A stretch of 64,000 bases of DNA from Caballeronia insecticola (GTDB lineage: Bacteria > Pseudomonadota > Gammaproteobacteria > Burkholderiales > Burkholderiaceae). Position numbers and translations under genes: made by a program. The stretch covers positions 186,001-250,000 of the forward strand of contig NC_021289.1 of assembly GCF_000402035.1 (NCBI RefSeq), given 5' to 3'. This document shows, piece after piece, positions 16,277-23,760 of the stretch; within the stretch, counting starts at the first letter, position 1; each line of letters begins with the position of its first letter. The notes beneath the pieces are model-generated. The model worked only from the letters and a program-made list of their open reading frames with translations, was not told the origin of the DNA and did no database searches.

Positions 16277-18157
16277 ATGAAAGGGCACTTGACGGTCGCC
16301 GCGATCGCTTTCGCTTTCGCCACTGTAGTCGCCGGATGCAGTGGCGGCAGTTCCAACTCCGACGCGCCCGCCACGACCGGAGGCGCAGCGCCCGCAGCGA
16401 GTCCTTCATCCGCGCCGTCGAGTCCTGCGGCGGCTTCGAGTCCAACGACATCGGCATCGAGTCCGGCGGCTGCATCGAGTCCCGCGACAGCAGCTTCGAG
16501 CCCCGCAGTGGCGGCTTCGAGCCCTGTGGCTCCGGCATCGAGTCCCGCGACAGCGTCGACGCCATCGGCGGCGTCATCGCCAAGCGGTGCGAGCGCGCCA
16601 TCGGGGGCGAGTACGCCATCGTCGGGGACGCCGCCATCGGCATCGAATGCGATGGACGTGACCACGTATCACAACGACATCGGCCGCACCGCGCAGCAAC
16701 TCGCGGAAACGAAGCTCACGCGCGCGAACGTCAACGCCGCGACGTTCGGCAGGCTCGGGTTCTATACCGTCGATGGCGCCGTCGATGCGCAGCCGCTCTT
16801 TCTCGCGAACGTGCCGGTTGCAGGCGGCACGCATAACGTGCTCTATGTCGTGACGGAAAACGCGAGCGTGTATGCCTTCGATGCCGACACCGGCGCCGTG
16901 CTCTGGCGCATCTCGACCGCGCTTGCCGGCGAAACGCCGAGCGACGATCACGGCTGCAATCAGATCACGCCGACGATCGGCATCACGGCGACACCTGTCA
17001 TCGACCGCGCGCGTGGGCCGCATGGCGCGATGTATGTGGTCGGCATGTCGAGAGACAGCGGCGGTGCTTATCATCAGCGCCTTCATGCGCTCGATATCAC
17101 TACGGGCGCCGAACTCTTCAACGGTCCCACTGAAATCACCGGCTCGTATCCGGGCACGGGATCGGGCAGCGTGAACGGCGTCGTGCCCTTCACGCCGGGG
17201 CAGTATGTCGAGCGCGCGTCGTTGTTGCTGCTGAACGGCGTCATCTATACAGGGTGGAGTTCGCACTGCGATACGCTGCCGTACACCGGCTGGGTCATGG
17301 CCCATAGCGCGGACACGCTCAAGCCAACCGGCGTGCTCAACCTGACGCCGAACGGTGAGATGGGCGGCATCTGGATGAGCGGCGCGGGCCTCGCGTCCGA
17401 CGGCACGGCGATCTATTTCCTCGACGGCAACGGCACCTTCGATCCGACCACCAACGCGCAGGACATGCCCAGCAAGGGCGACTTCGGCAACGGCTTCCTC
17501 AAGGTCACGCCCACGCCCACGCTGCACGTCGCCGATTATTTCGAACCTTCGGACACGGTGCAGCAATCGAATGCGGACCTCGATCTCGGCTCGGGCGGCG
17601 TGCTGGTGTTGCCCGATCTCGTCGATATCAACGGCAACGTGAGGCATCTCGCGGTCGGCGGCGGCAAGACGCGCGCGCTCTATATCGTCAATCGCGATTC
17701 GATGGGCAACTTCGATTCGAACGGCGACCACATCTATCAGGAGCTTTTCTCGACGATCTTCGGCCCGATGTTCAGTGCGCCCGCGTATTACAACAGCACG
17801 GTGTATGTCGGCCCGGCGGGCGATCATCTGAAGGCGCTGCCGGTCACGAACGCCGTATTCGCCACGACGGCATCGAGCCAGAGCGCGCAGACGTGGAGCT
17901 TCCCGGGCGTCGCGCCGGTGATCTCGGCGAACGGCAGCGCGAACGGCATCGTGTGGGCGGCGGAAAACGGCGCCGTCGGCGCGCTGCATGCCTACGACGC
18001 CAGCAATCTCGCGAGCGAGCTGTACAACAGCAACCAGTCGGGCACGCGCGATCAGTTCGGCGCGGGCAACAAGTTCATCTCGCCGATGATCGCGAACGGC
18101 AAGGTCTATGTGGGCACGAAGACGGGCGTCGCCGTGTTCGGTCTGTTCGGCGGCTGA
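16277..18157 (+). CDS. Lipoprotein with low-complexity stalk and PQQ-like beta-propeller domain
   Basis: The 626-residue protein starts with a lipoprotein signal whose lipobox is VVAGC, placing the lipidated Cys near residue 21. Residues about 25-125 are a low-complexity Ala/Ser/Pro stalk. The rest, about 130-626, looks like a beta-propeller of the PQQ/quinoprotein-like type, with blades such as VLYVVTENASVYAFDADTGAVLW. It is probably anchored to the outer membrane with the propeller held out on the stalk. I see no catalytic residues of PQQ dehydrogenases, so it is more likely a structural or binding protein. GGAG lies before the ATG. Confidence 0.8.
   Translation: MKGHLTVAAIAFAFATVVAGCSGGSSNSDAPATTGGAAPAASPSSAPSSPAAASSPTTSASSPAAASSPATAASSPAVAASSPVAPASSPATASTPSAASSPSGASAPSGASTPSSGTPPSASNAMDVTTYHNDIGRTAQQLAETKLTRANVNAATFGRLGFYTVDGAVDAQPLFLANVPVAGGTHNVLYVVTENASVYAFDADTGAVLWRISTALAGETPSDDHGCNQITPTIGITATPVIDRARGPHGAMYVVGMSRDSGGAYHQRLHALDITTGAELFNGPTEITGSYPGTGSGSVNGVVPFTPGQYVERASLLLLNGVIYTGWSSHCDTLPYTGWVMAHSADTLKPTGVLNLTPNGEMGGIWMSGAGLASDGTAIYFLDGNGTFDPTTNAQDMPSKGDFGNGFLKVTPTPTLHVADYFEPSDTVQQSNADLDLGSGGVLVLPDLVDINGNVRHLAVGGGKTRALYIVNRDSMGNFDSNGDHIYQELFSTIFGPMFSAPAYYNSTVYVGPAGDHLKALPVTNAVFATTASSQSAQTWSFPGVAPVISANGSANGIVWAAENGAVGALHAYDASNLASELYNSNQSGTRDQFGAGNKFISPMIANGKVYVGTKTGVAVFGLFGG
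16400..16632 (+). repeat. Degenerate Ala-Ser-Ser-Pro coding repeat
   Basis: Within the lipoprotein gene the residues ASSP recur many times, with spacers such as AA, TTS, VA and ATA. The DNA shows repeated GCATCGAGTCC / GCTTCGAGCCC units. Such a tract can expand or contract by slippage or recombination, changing stalk length without loss of frame when whole codons move. Confidence 0.8.
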
Positions 18158-18224
18158 CGGGATTTCATGCGGGCGGGCGTTGCGTCGATATAAGATCGCG
18201 TAACGTCAACCCGTGGAGTGCCTG

Positions 18225-18797
18225 ATGCAACTGACCCGTCTTCTCGTTCCGGCTTTCATGCAGACGCTCAAGAGTGTGTCGACATGGCTCGATAAAGCCG
18301 CCACGCGCGAGCAGGAACAGGGCGCCGATGCCGATGCGCTGCTCTGCCTGCGCCTCGCGCCCGACATGTTTCCGCTCGCGGCGCAGGTGCGCTTCGTGTG
18401 CTTTCAGGCGCAGGAGCCGCTGTATCGGCTGCGCGGGGAAGCGGTGCCGCAAGCGTTGCTCGATGTGCGGCAGGAAGGATGGAAGTCGAACGAAGCGCCC
18501 GGCACCTTTGCGCAGGCTCAGGCGCGCATTGCGGATGCCATCGTGTTGCTTCAGGGTCTCGCACCCGACGCGCTCGATGCCGGCGCCGAGTTGCAGATCG
18601 CGCTCGAATTGCCGAACGGAATCGTCTTCGACATGACCGGCGAGCAGTACGCACGCGACTGGGCGTTACCGCAGTTCTACTTTCATGCCGTGACCGCGTA
18701 CGCGATTTTGCGCCATCACGGCGTGCCGCTCGGCAAGCCGGAGTACGTCTCGCATATGTTCGCGTACATCCGGCCCGGCACGTTGCCGCAGGGTTGA
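18225..18797 (+). CDS. DUF1993 family protein
   Basis: This 190-residue soluble protein matches the DUF1993 pattern: an N-terminal LLVPAFMQTLKSVSTWLDKA helix, a central RLAPDMFPLAAQVRF and a C-terminal FYFHAVTAYAILRHHGVPLGK. The family resembles the DinB-like four-helix bundle, but its biochemical role is unknown. I preferred the ATG at 18225, since GTGGAG lies six bases upstream; a GTG at 18213 is part of that same ribosome-binding site. It stands alone between the lipoprotein gene and a convergent MFS gene. Confidence 0.8.
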   Translation: MQLTRLLVPAFMQTLKSVSTWLDKAATREQEQGADADALLCLRLAPDMFPLAAQVRFVCFQAQEPLYRLRGEAVPQALLDVRQEGWKSNEAPGTFAQAQARIADAIVLLQGLAPDALDAGAELQIALELPNGIVFDMTGEQYARDWALPQFYFHAVTAYAILRHHGVPLGKPEYVSHMFAYIRPGTLPQG

Positions 18798-18801
18798 AGC
18801 C

Positions 18802-18829
18802 TCACGCGTTGGACGTCACGCGTTGGACA
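18802..18829. repeat. Tandem 14-bp duplication at the MFS gene end
   Basis: Two adjacent near-identical copies of TCACGCGTTGGACG lie at 18802-18815 and 18816-18829, differing only in the last base. The second copy encodes the end of the minus-strand MFS gene, including its stop. The first copy repeats it just after that stop, so the gene tail has been tandemly duplicated without effect on the protein. Confidence 0.8.
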
Positions 18830-20150
18830 TTACGCGGCGCTTGTCGTCGGCACGTTGCTCGTTGCCGTGACGCAGGCGCGCGCTGCATGCCGCGGCGATC
18901 AGCAGCGCCACCGCCAGACACACGAGGCCGTTCATTGCGCGGCCGGTCGTCTGCTCGATGATGCCCATCACCGTCGGTCCGACGAAGCCGCCCAGCAGGC
19001 CGCACGAGTTCACGAGGCCGAGGCCGCCCGCGAGCGCACTGCCCGACAGACGCGACGACGGGAACGTGAAGATGATCGACTGCACGACGAAGAACATCGA
19101 CGCGGACATGCATACGCCCAAGAGCCCGATGACCGGCGTCGACCATGCGGCGATCAACATGCCTGACGCCATGACGACGAGTCCGCCAATCAACATGCGG
19201 CGGCTGCGCGACGAACTGCTTGCCAAACGCGGCAACGTGGCCGCGCCGATTGCAGCGGCAACCCACGGCGTCGCGCTCAGCAGACCGATCATCAGCGGCG
19301 AGAAATGCCCCGACTTACCGATGATGCCCGGCAGGAAGAAGATCACCGTGTAGATCGTCAACTGATGGCAGAAGTAGACGAGAATCGCGAGCCACACCTG
19401 ACGATCGGCGATAACGCTGCGCAATCCATGCGAGCCATGCGCGCTGCCTTGCGCGGCATGCTCCGCCGCGAGACGTCGTTCGAGTGCGAGCGCTTCGTCG
19501 CGGGCGAGCCAGGGTGCGCTCGTCGGGCGATCGGGCAGCATCTTCCACACGACGAACGCGAGCAGGATCGCGGGCAGACCTTCGATCACGAAGAGCCATT
19601 GCCAGCCATGAAAGCCGAGCCGGCCGTCGAGTTCGAGCAGCGCGCCGCCGAGCGGTCCGCCGACGATATTCGCCACGCACACGCCGAGCAGGAAATAGCC
19701 TGTTGCGCGCGCGCGTTCCTCGCGGCCGAACCAGTACGTGAGATACAGCATCACGCCGGGAAAGAGGCCTGCTTCGGCGGCGCCGAGCAGAAGGCGCATC
19801 ACATAGAACGAGGTCTCGCCGGTGACGAAGGCCATCGCCACGGAAAGCGCGCCCCACGTCACCATGATGCGCGTGATCCAGAAGCGCGCGCCGACCTTGT
19901 GCATGACGAGGTTGCTCGGAATCTCGAAGAGCGCATAGGTCAGAAAGAACAGACCCGCGCCGAGTCCGTACGCGGCGGCGGAAATGCCGAGATCGATGCT
20001 CATCGAATGCTTGGCGAGCGCGATGTTCGTGCGATCGAGGAAGCTGATCACATACACGATCACCAGCAACGGCATCAGCTTGCGCAGCAGCAGGCTATTG
20101 AGCGGCGCGGGCGTGGCGCTCGTCGCGCTCGTTGAATTGGGCTTGGACAT
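18816..20150 (-). CDS. MFS permease, anion:cation symporter family
   Basis: The 444-residue membrane protein has about twelve helices and the ACS-type motifs VISFLDRTNIALAK and GAAEAGLFPGVMLYLTYWF. It belongs to the same broad family as the permease at 76-1413. It is the last gene of a minus-strand unit that also encodes a GntR regulator, an SDR and a BKACE enzyme, so it probably imports the hydroxy or keto acid that unit consumes. A GGAG precedes the ATG at 20150. About 156 bp separate it from the BKACE gene, and that gap holds a short ORF. Confidence 0.87.
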   Translation of the reverse strand: MSKPNSTSATSATPAPLNSLLLRKLMPLLVIVYVISFLDRTNIALAKHSMSIDLGISAAAYGLGAGLFFLTYALFEIPSNLVMHKVGARFWITRIMVTWGALSVAMAFVTGETSFYVMRLLLGAAEAGLFPGVMLYLTYWFGREERARATGYFLLGVCVANIVGGPLGGALLELDGRLGFHGWQWLFVIEGLPAILLAFVVWKMLPDRPTSAPWLARDEALALERRLAAEHAAQGSAHGSHGLRSVIADRQVWLAILVYFCHQLTIYTVIFFLPGIIGKSGHFSPLMIGLLSATPWVAAAIGAATLPRLASSSSRSRRMLIGGLVVMASGMLIAAWSTPVIGLLGVCMSASMFFVVQSIIFTFPSSRLSGSALAGGLGLVNSCGLLGGFVGPTVMGIIEQTTGRAMNGLVCLAVALLIAAACSARLRHGNEQRADDKRRVMSNA

Positions 20151-20163
20151 GATGACTCCCGGA

Positions 20164-20217
20164 TCAGAATGGACGCGCGGCGCGCGGGGGCAGTGCGGTG
20201 TCGGGAAGGCGTTGCAT
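20164..20217 (-). CDS. Possible 17-residue leader peptide upstream of the MFS gene
   Basis: In the gap before the MFS gene, ATG at 20217 follows CGGAG at a good distance and opens MQRLPDTALPPRAARPF, ending in TGA 13 bases before the MFS ATG. The ribosome-binding site is better than that of many real genes here. It may be a leader that couples or tunes MFS translation, or only a chance ORF. No homology can be judged at this length. Confidence 0.25.
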   Translation of the reverse strand: MQRLPDTALPPRAARPF

Positions 20218-20306
20218 GAAGGTGTCTCCGTTAGCTTTGTAGTTTTATTAGTGTGATGACAGGCACGCGCCGCAAGCGCAGCGCGTGTATCGCGTGTATC
20301 GGGAAA

Positions 20307-21239
20307 TCAGAAGTTCACGTTGTCGCCGCCTTTGAGCGACAGCATCTGACGCGCTTCGGCAGGCGTCGCGACTTCGAGCGACAAACCTTCGATCACTTGC
20401 CGGATCTTGCGCACCTGCGCCGCGCTCGATTCGGCGAGTTCGCCCGGACCGATCCACAACGAATCTTCCAAACCGACGCGCACGTTCGAACCCTGCGCCA
20501 CGCCGATCGAGCCGAGCGGAATCTGATTGCGGCCCGCGCCGAGAATCGACCAGACATAGTCGTTGCCGAACAGGCGGTCCGCCGTGCGCTTCATATGCGC
20601 GAGATCTTCGGGATGCGCGCCGATGCCGCCCAGCAAACCGAATACGCTCTGCACGAAGAACGGCCCTTTCACGAGCCCGCGATCGACGAAATGCGCGAGG
20701 TTATACAGATGCGAGATGTCGTAGCACTCGAACTCGAAGCGCGTGCCGTTGGCCGAACACGATGTCAGGATGTATTCGATATCGGCGAAGGTGTTCTTGA
20801 ACACGAGATCGCGGCTCTTTTCCAGATGCTGGCGTTCCCAGTCGTGCTTGAGATCCTTGAAGCGATCGAGCATCGGATAAAGGCCGAAATTCATCGAGCC
20901 CATATTCAGCGACGCCACTTCCGGCTGAAAATGATGCGCGGGCTTTAGCCGCTCCGCGACCGTCATGTGCGGACTGCCGCCCGTCGTCAGATTGATGACC
21001 GCATCCGTTTCCGATTTCAAACGCGGCAAAAAGCGCTGGAACACGGCGGGGTCCTGCGTCGGGCGGCCGTCTTCAGGATCGCGTGCGTGCAGATGCAGAA
21101 TTGCCGCGCCTTCCTTCGCAGCCGCGAGCGCGGCTTCGGCGATCTGATCCGGCGTGACCGGCAGATACGGCGACATCGACGGCGTATGAATCGCGCCCGT
21201 CGGCGCGCACGTAATGATGACCTTGCGTTTCGTTGCCAT
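20307..21239 (-). CDS. BKACE family (DUF849) beta-keto acid cleavage enzyme
   Basis: This 310-residue TIM-barrel protein belongs to the beta-keto acid cleavage enzymes. They join a beta-keto acid with acetyl-CoA to give acetoacetate and a new acyl-CoA. It opens with KVIITCAPTGAIHTPSMSPYLPVTPDQIAEAA and carries the zinc-site HLHAR motif near residue 50. I set the start at ATG 21239, which follows GAGGA; an upstream TTG is possible but lies by the SDR stop. Paired with the SDR and GntR genes just upstream, it probably cleaves a keto acid made from an imported hydroxy acid. The substrate class cannot be read reliably. Confidence 0.88.
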   Translation of the reverse strand: MATKRKVIITCAPTGAIHTPSMSPYLPVTPDQIAEAALAAAKEGAAILHLHARDPEDGRPTQDPAVFQRFLPRLKSETDAVINLTTGGSPHMTVAERLKPAHHFQPEVASLNMGSMNFGLYPMLDRFKDLKHDWERQHLEKSRDLVFKNTFADIEYILTSCSANGTRFEFECYDISHLYNLAHFVDRGLVKGPFFVQSVFGLLGGIGAHPEDLAHMKRTADRLFGNDYVWSILGAGRNQIPLGSIGVAQGSNVRVGLEDSLWIGPGELAESSAAQVRKIRQVIEGLSLEVATPAEARQMLSLKGGDNVNF

Positions 21240-21256
21240 AGGTTCCTCGATGTTCT

Positions 21257-22048
21257 TCAAAGCGTTTCGACGTTGCCGCAGACGGAGAGCGCCTGACCCG
21301 AAATGGCGCTGCCGGCCGGCGAACTGAGATACAGCACGCTCGCCGCGACTTCCTCCTGCGTGACCATGCGGCGCAGCGAAATCTTCGCGAGATACTGCTT
21401 CTCCATCTCTTCATACGCGATGCCGAGCTGCTTCGCGCGCGCGGCGATCACGCCTTCCATGCGCGGTCCCTTGACGATGCCCGGCTGCACCGCATTCACG
21501 CGGATGTTGTCCGGACCGAGTTCGATCGCGAGACTCTTCGCGAGCCCGACGACCGCCCATTTCGTCGCGGCATAAGGCGTGCGGAAGCCATAGCCGAGAC
21601 GTCCAGCCACCGACGACATGAACACGATCACACCGCCATCGGGCGCATGGCGCAGCATCGGCACGGCTTCGCGCGAGAAGTAGTACTGGCTGTTCAGATT
21701 CACGTCGATGGTCTTTTCCCAGTCGGACGAATCGATCGCGTCGATGCCGCCTGTCGGTCCCGCGATGCCCGCGTTGTTGATCAGCACATCGAGGCCGCCG
21801 AGTTCGCGCTGCACGTCTTCGAAGACGCGCTTCACGTCGTCCTTGTTCGCGACGTCGGCGCGCGTGCCGGTGATCGACGGCGAGACGGTCGATACCGCGT
21901 CGATCGCCTTCGGATCGACGTCGCACACATGCACGCGTGCGCCCGTCGAGACGAACGCCTTCGCGATCGCGAGGCCGATGCCCGACGCGCCGCCCGTGAT
22001 GAGCACACGCAAGCCCGCGCGCGGCGTGAGAAGTTTGATGAAATCCAT
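21257..22048 (-). CDS. Short-chain dehydrogenase/reductase
   Basis: The 263-residue protein has ITGGASGIGLAIAKAF, NNAGIAGP, a Ser in FMSSVAGRLG, and the Tyr-Lys pair in PYAATKWAVVG, the full classical SDR catalytic set. Its place between a GntR regulator and a beta-keto acid cleavage enzyme suggests it oxidises a beta-hydroxy acid to the keto acid that the next enzyme cleaves, a pairing like that in carnitine breakdown. AAAGGAG precedes the ATG at 22048. Confidence 0.87.
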   Translation of the reverse strand: MDFIKLLTPRAGLRVLITGGASGIGLAIAKAFVSTGARVHVCDVDPKAIDAVSTVSPSITGTRADVANKDDVKRVFEDVQRELGGLDVLINNAGIAGPTGGIDAIDSSDWEKTIDVNLNSQYYFSREAVPMLRHAPDGGVIVFMSSVAGRLGYGFRTPYAATKWAVVGLAKSLAIELGPDNIRVNAVQPGIVKGPRMEGVIAARAKQLGIAYEEMEKQYLAKISLRRMVTQEEVAASVLYLSSPAGSAISGQALSVCGNVETL

Positions 22049-22159
22049 CGTTCGGCTCCTTTCTGGTTATGTTCGGCGTGGACGAGCGTCGTCCTCGCTC
22101 AAGCGATGAGTCATGTCTGCGAGTATGTGAATCAGGCGCTCTGGATGCGCCTTCGCTGT

Positions 22160-22879
22160 TCAGCGATGCGCCTGACGCCGCGGCGCTTCGTCCTGCGAGC
22201 GCAGACGCGTTTCGAGGTCGCGCGCCGCATCGCGGATATCGCGCGCGATGCCTTCACGCGCCGCCGCGCCGTCGCGCCGCCAGAGCGCATCGATGATCTG
22301 CCGGTGCGCTTCCATCGACACACGCATATGCGCGACATCCGGCGCGACCATGTTCAGAAACGGACCGATGCGCATCCACATGTTCTGAATGGTCGCGAGC
22401 GTCATCTCGCTTGCGCCGTGCCGGTAAATGCTCGTATGGAACGCGAAATTGCAGCGCAGATAGGCGCGCGCGTCGTCGGCTTCGACGTGGGCGTTCATCT
22501 CGTCGAAGATGCGCTGCACGGCCCCGACATCGTCGTGGTTCATGCGCGCGGCCGCTCGTTCCGCAACACAGCCTTCCAGTGCGATACGCACGTCGCGCAG
22601 TTCTTCGAGCAAGTCGGGCGTCATCGGCGGGACCATGAGGCCGCGCGACGGGCCATCGACGAGCGCGCCTTCCGCACGCAATCGCGTGAGCGCGGCGCGC
22701 ACCGGCATGGTCGACAATCCGACCGCCTCGGCGACGCCGCGCAGGCTCAGCGGCTGTCCGGCCGTGAAGCTGCCGGCCATGATGGCTTCGCGCAGTTGCT
22801 GATAGACCTTCGACGCCATGGTTTCCGTGGCGATGATTTCGAGTTGCGGGATGGGTTGCGTTGAAGATCGGGGTGCCAC
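22160..22879 (-). CDS. GntR-family transcriptional regulator (FCD/FadR subfamily)
   Basis: The 239-residue protein has an N-terminal winged helix (SKVYQQLREAIMAGSFTAGQPLSLRGVAEAVGLSTMPVRAAL) and a C-terminal all-helical FCD ligand domain with the metal-site-like DVRIALEGCVAE and NFAFHTSIYRHG. It very likely controls the downstream SDR, BKACE and MFS genes in response to their organic-acid substrate. The start is a GTG at 22879 after AAGGAAA. A 12-bp palindrome lies 26 bases upstream. Confidence 0.87.
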   Translation of the reverse strand: MAPRSSTQPIPQLEIIATETMASKVYQQLREAIMAGSFTAGQPLSLRGVAEAVGLSTMPVRAALTRLRAEGALVDGPSRGLMVPPMTPDLLEELRDVRIALEGCVAERAAARMNHDDVGAVQRIFDEMNAHVEADDARAYLRCNFAFHTSIYRHGASEMTLATIQNMWMRIGPFLNMVAPDVAHMRVSMEAHRQIIDALWRRDGAAAREGIARDIRDAARDLETRLRSQDEAPRRQAHR

Positions 22880-22904
22880 GCTTCTTTCCTTGCTGATCTT
22901 TGAT

Positions 22905-22916
22905 CTGTGATCACAG
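22905..22916. promoter_or_regulatory. 12-bp palindrome CTGTGATCACAG, candidate GntR operator
   Basis: A perfect inverted repeat lies 26-37 bp upstream of the GntR gene start, within the likely promoter zone. FCD-type GntR proteins bind short palindromes of about this size. The TGTGA..TCACA arms also resemble a CRP half-site pair but lack the usual six-base spacer, so a GntR site is the better fit. Confidence 0.5.
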
Positions 22917-23070
22917 TTTGATTTCGAGACAGCGTTAAGTCAATGCGGAACCGCTCAGGGATAACCCGAGGCGCGCTTCATCGTCATCGAATACGACCGC
23001 GCGATTTGTTGGGCACAATGCTTGCCACCCACACCGTGCGACACCGCGCGACATAGAGCCAACCCACTTC

Positions 23071-23760
23071 ATGCGACCTGCCGATCCCGACGTCTCTCCC
23101 GCCCTCGAATGCCGCCGCCTCACGAAGACCTACGGCAGCGGCCGCATCGTGCTCGACGAACTCGACTTCGCGCTCGGCGCGGGGGAATTCGTCGCGATCA
23201 TGGGCGACTCGGGCGTCGGCAAATCGACGCTGCTGAACCTGATCGCGGGTCTCGATACCGCCGAGAGCGGCGACGTGCTGATCGACGGCGCGCGCATCTC
23301 GAACCTGTCCGACGATGCCGCCACGCGCCTGCGTCGTCAGAAACTCGGCTTCGTGTTTCAGGCGTTTCACGTGTTGCCGCATCTGACGCTGTATCAGAAC
23401 GTCGCGGTGCCGCTGCTGCTGAACGGCTTGCCGCCCGCGCCCGCGCGCGCGATGCTCGCGGCGGTCGGCCTCGACGGGCGCGACGACGACCTGCCGCGTC
23501 AGCTTTCCGGCGGCGAGTTGCAGCGCGTGGCGATTGCGCGGGCGCTCGTGCACCGGCCGCGCCTGATTCTCGCCGATGAACCCACCGGCAATCTCGATCC
23601 GCAGACCGCGCACGAAGTCCTCGGCTTGCTGCGCGCCGAAATCCGGGCGACGGGCGCGGCGGCGGTCATGGTCACGCACTCGGAGGCGGCCGCCGCTTTC
23701 GCCGACCGCGTGCTGATTCTCGCCGACGGCGCCTTGCACGCCGCCGCGCTCGCGCGATGA
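23071..23760 (+). CDS. ABC transporter ATP-binding protein, LolD/MacB type
   Basis: The 229-residue ATPase has Walker A in GDSGVGKSTLLNLIAGL, the LSGGELQRVAIARAL signature and Walker B with LADEPTGNLDP. This is the pattern of LolD/MacB-type export ATPases that work with FtsX-fold permeases. The next gene is exactly such a permease and overlaps this one by four bases. Its ribosome-binding site is weak. It probably powers export or release of a lipid-linked or cell-envelope substrate. Confidence 0.9.
   Translation: MRPADPDVSPALECRRLTKTYGSGRIVLDELDFALGAGEFVAIMGDSGVGKSTLLNLIAGLDTAESGDVLIDGARISNLSDDAATRLRRQKLGFVFQAFHVLPHLTLYQNVAVPLLLNGLPPAPARAMLAAVGLDGRDDDLPRQLSGGELQRVAIARALVHRPRLILADEPTGNLDPQTAHEVLGLLRAEIRATGAAAVMVTHSEAAAAFADRVLILADGALHAAALAR

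Noticed and set aside
22905..22916. A CRP binding site
   Set aside because: TGTGA and TCACA arms are present but share their central bases, without the six-base spacer CRP needs.
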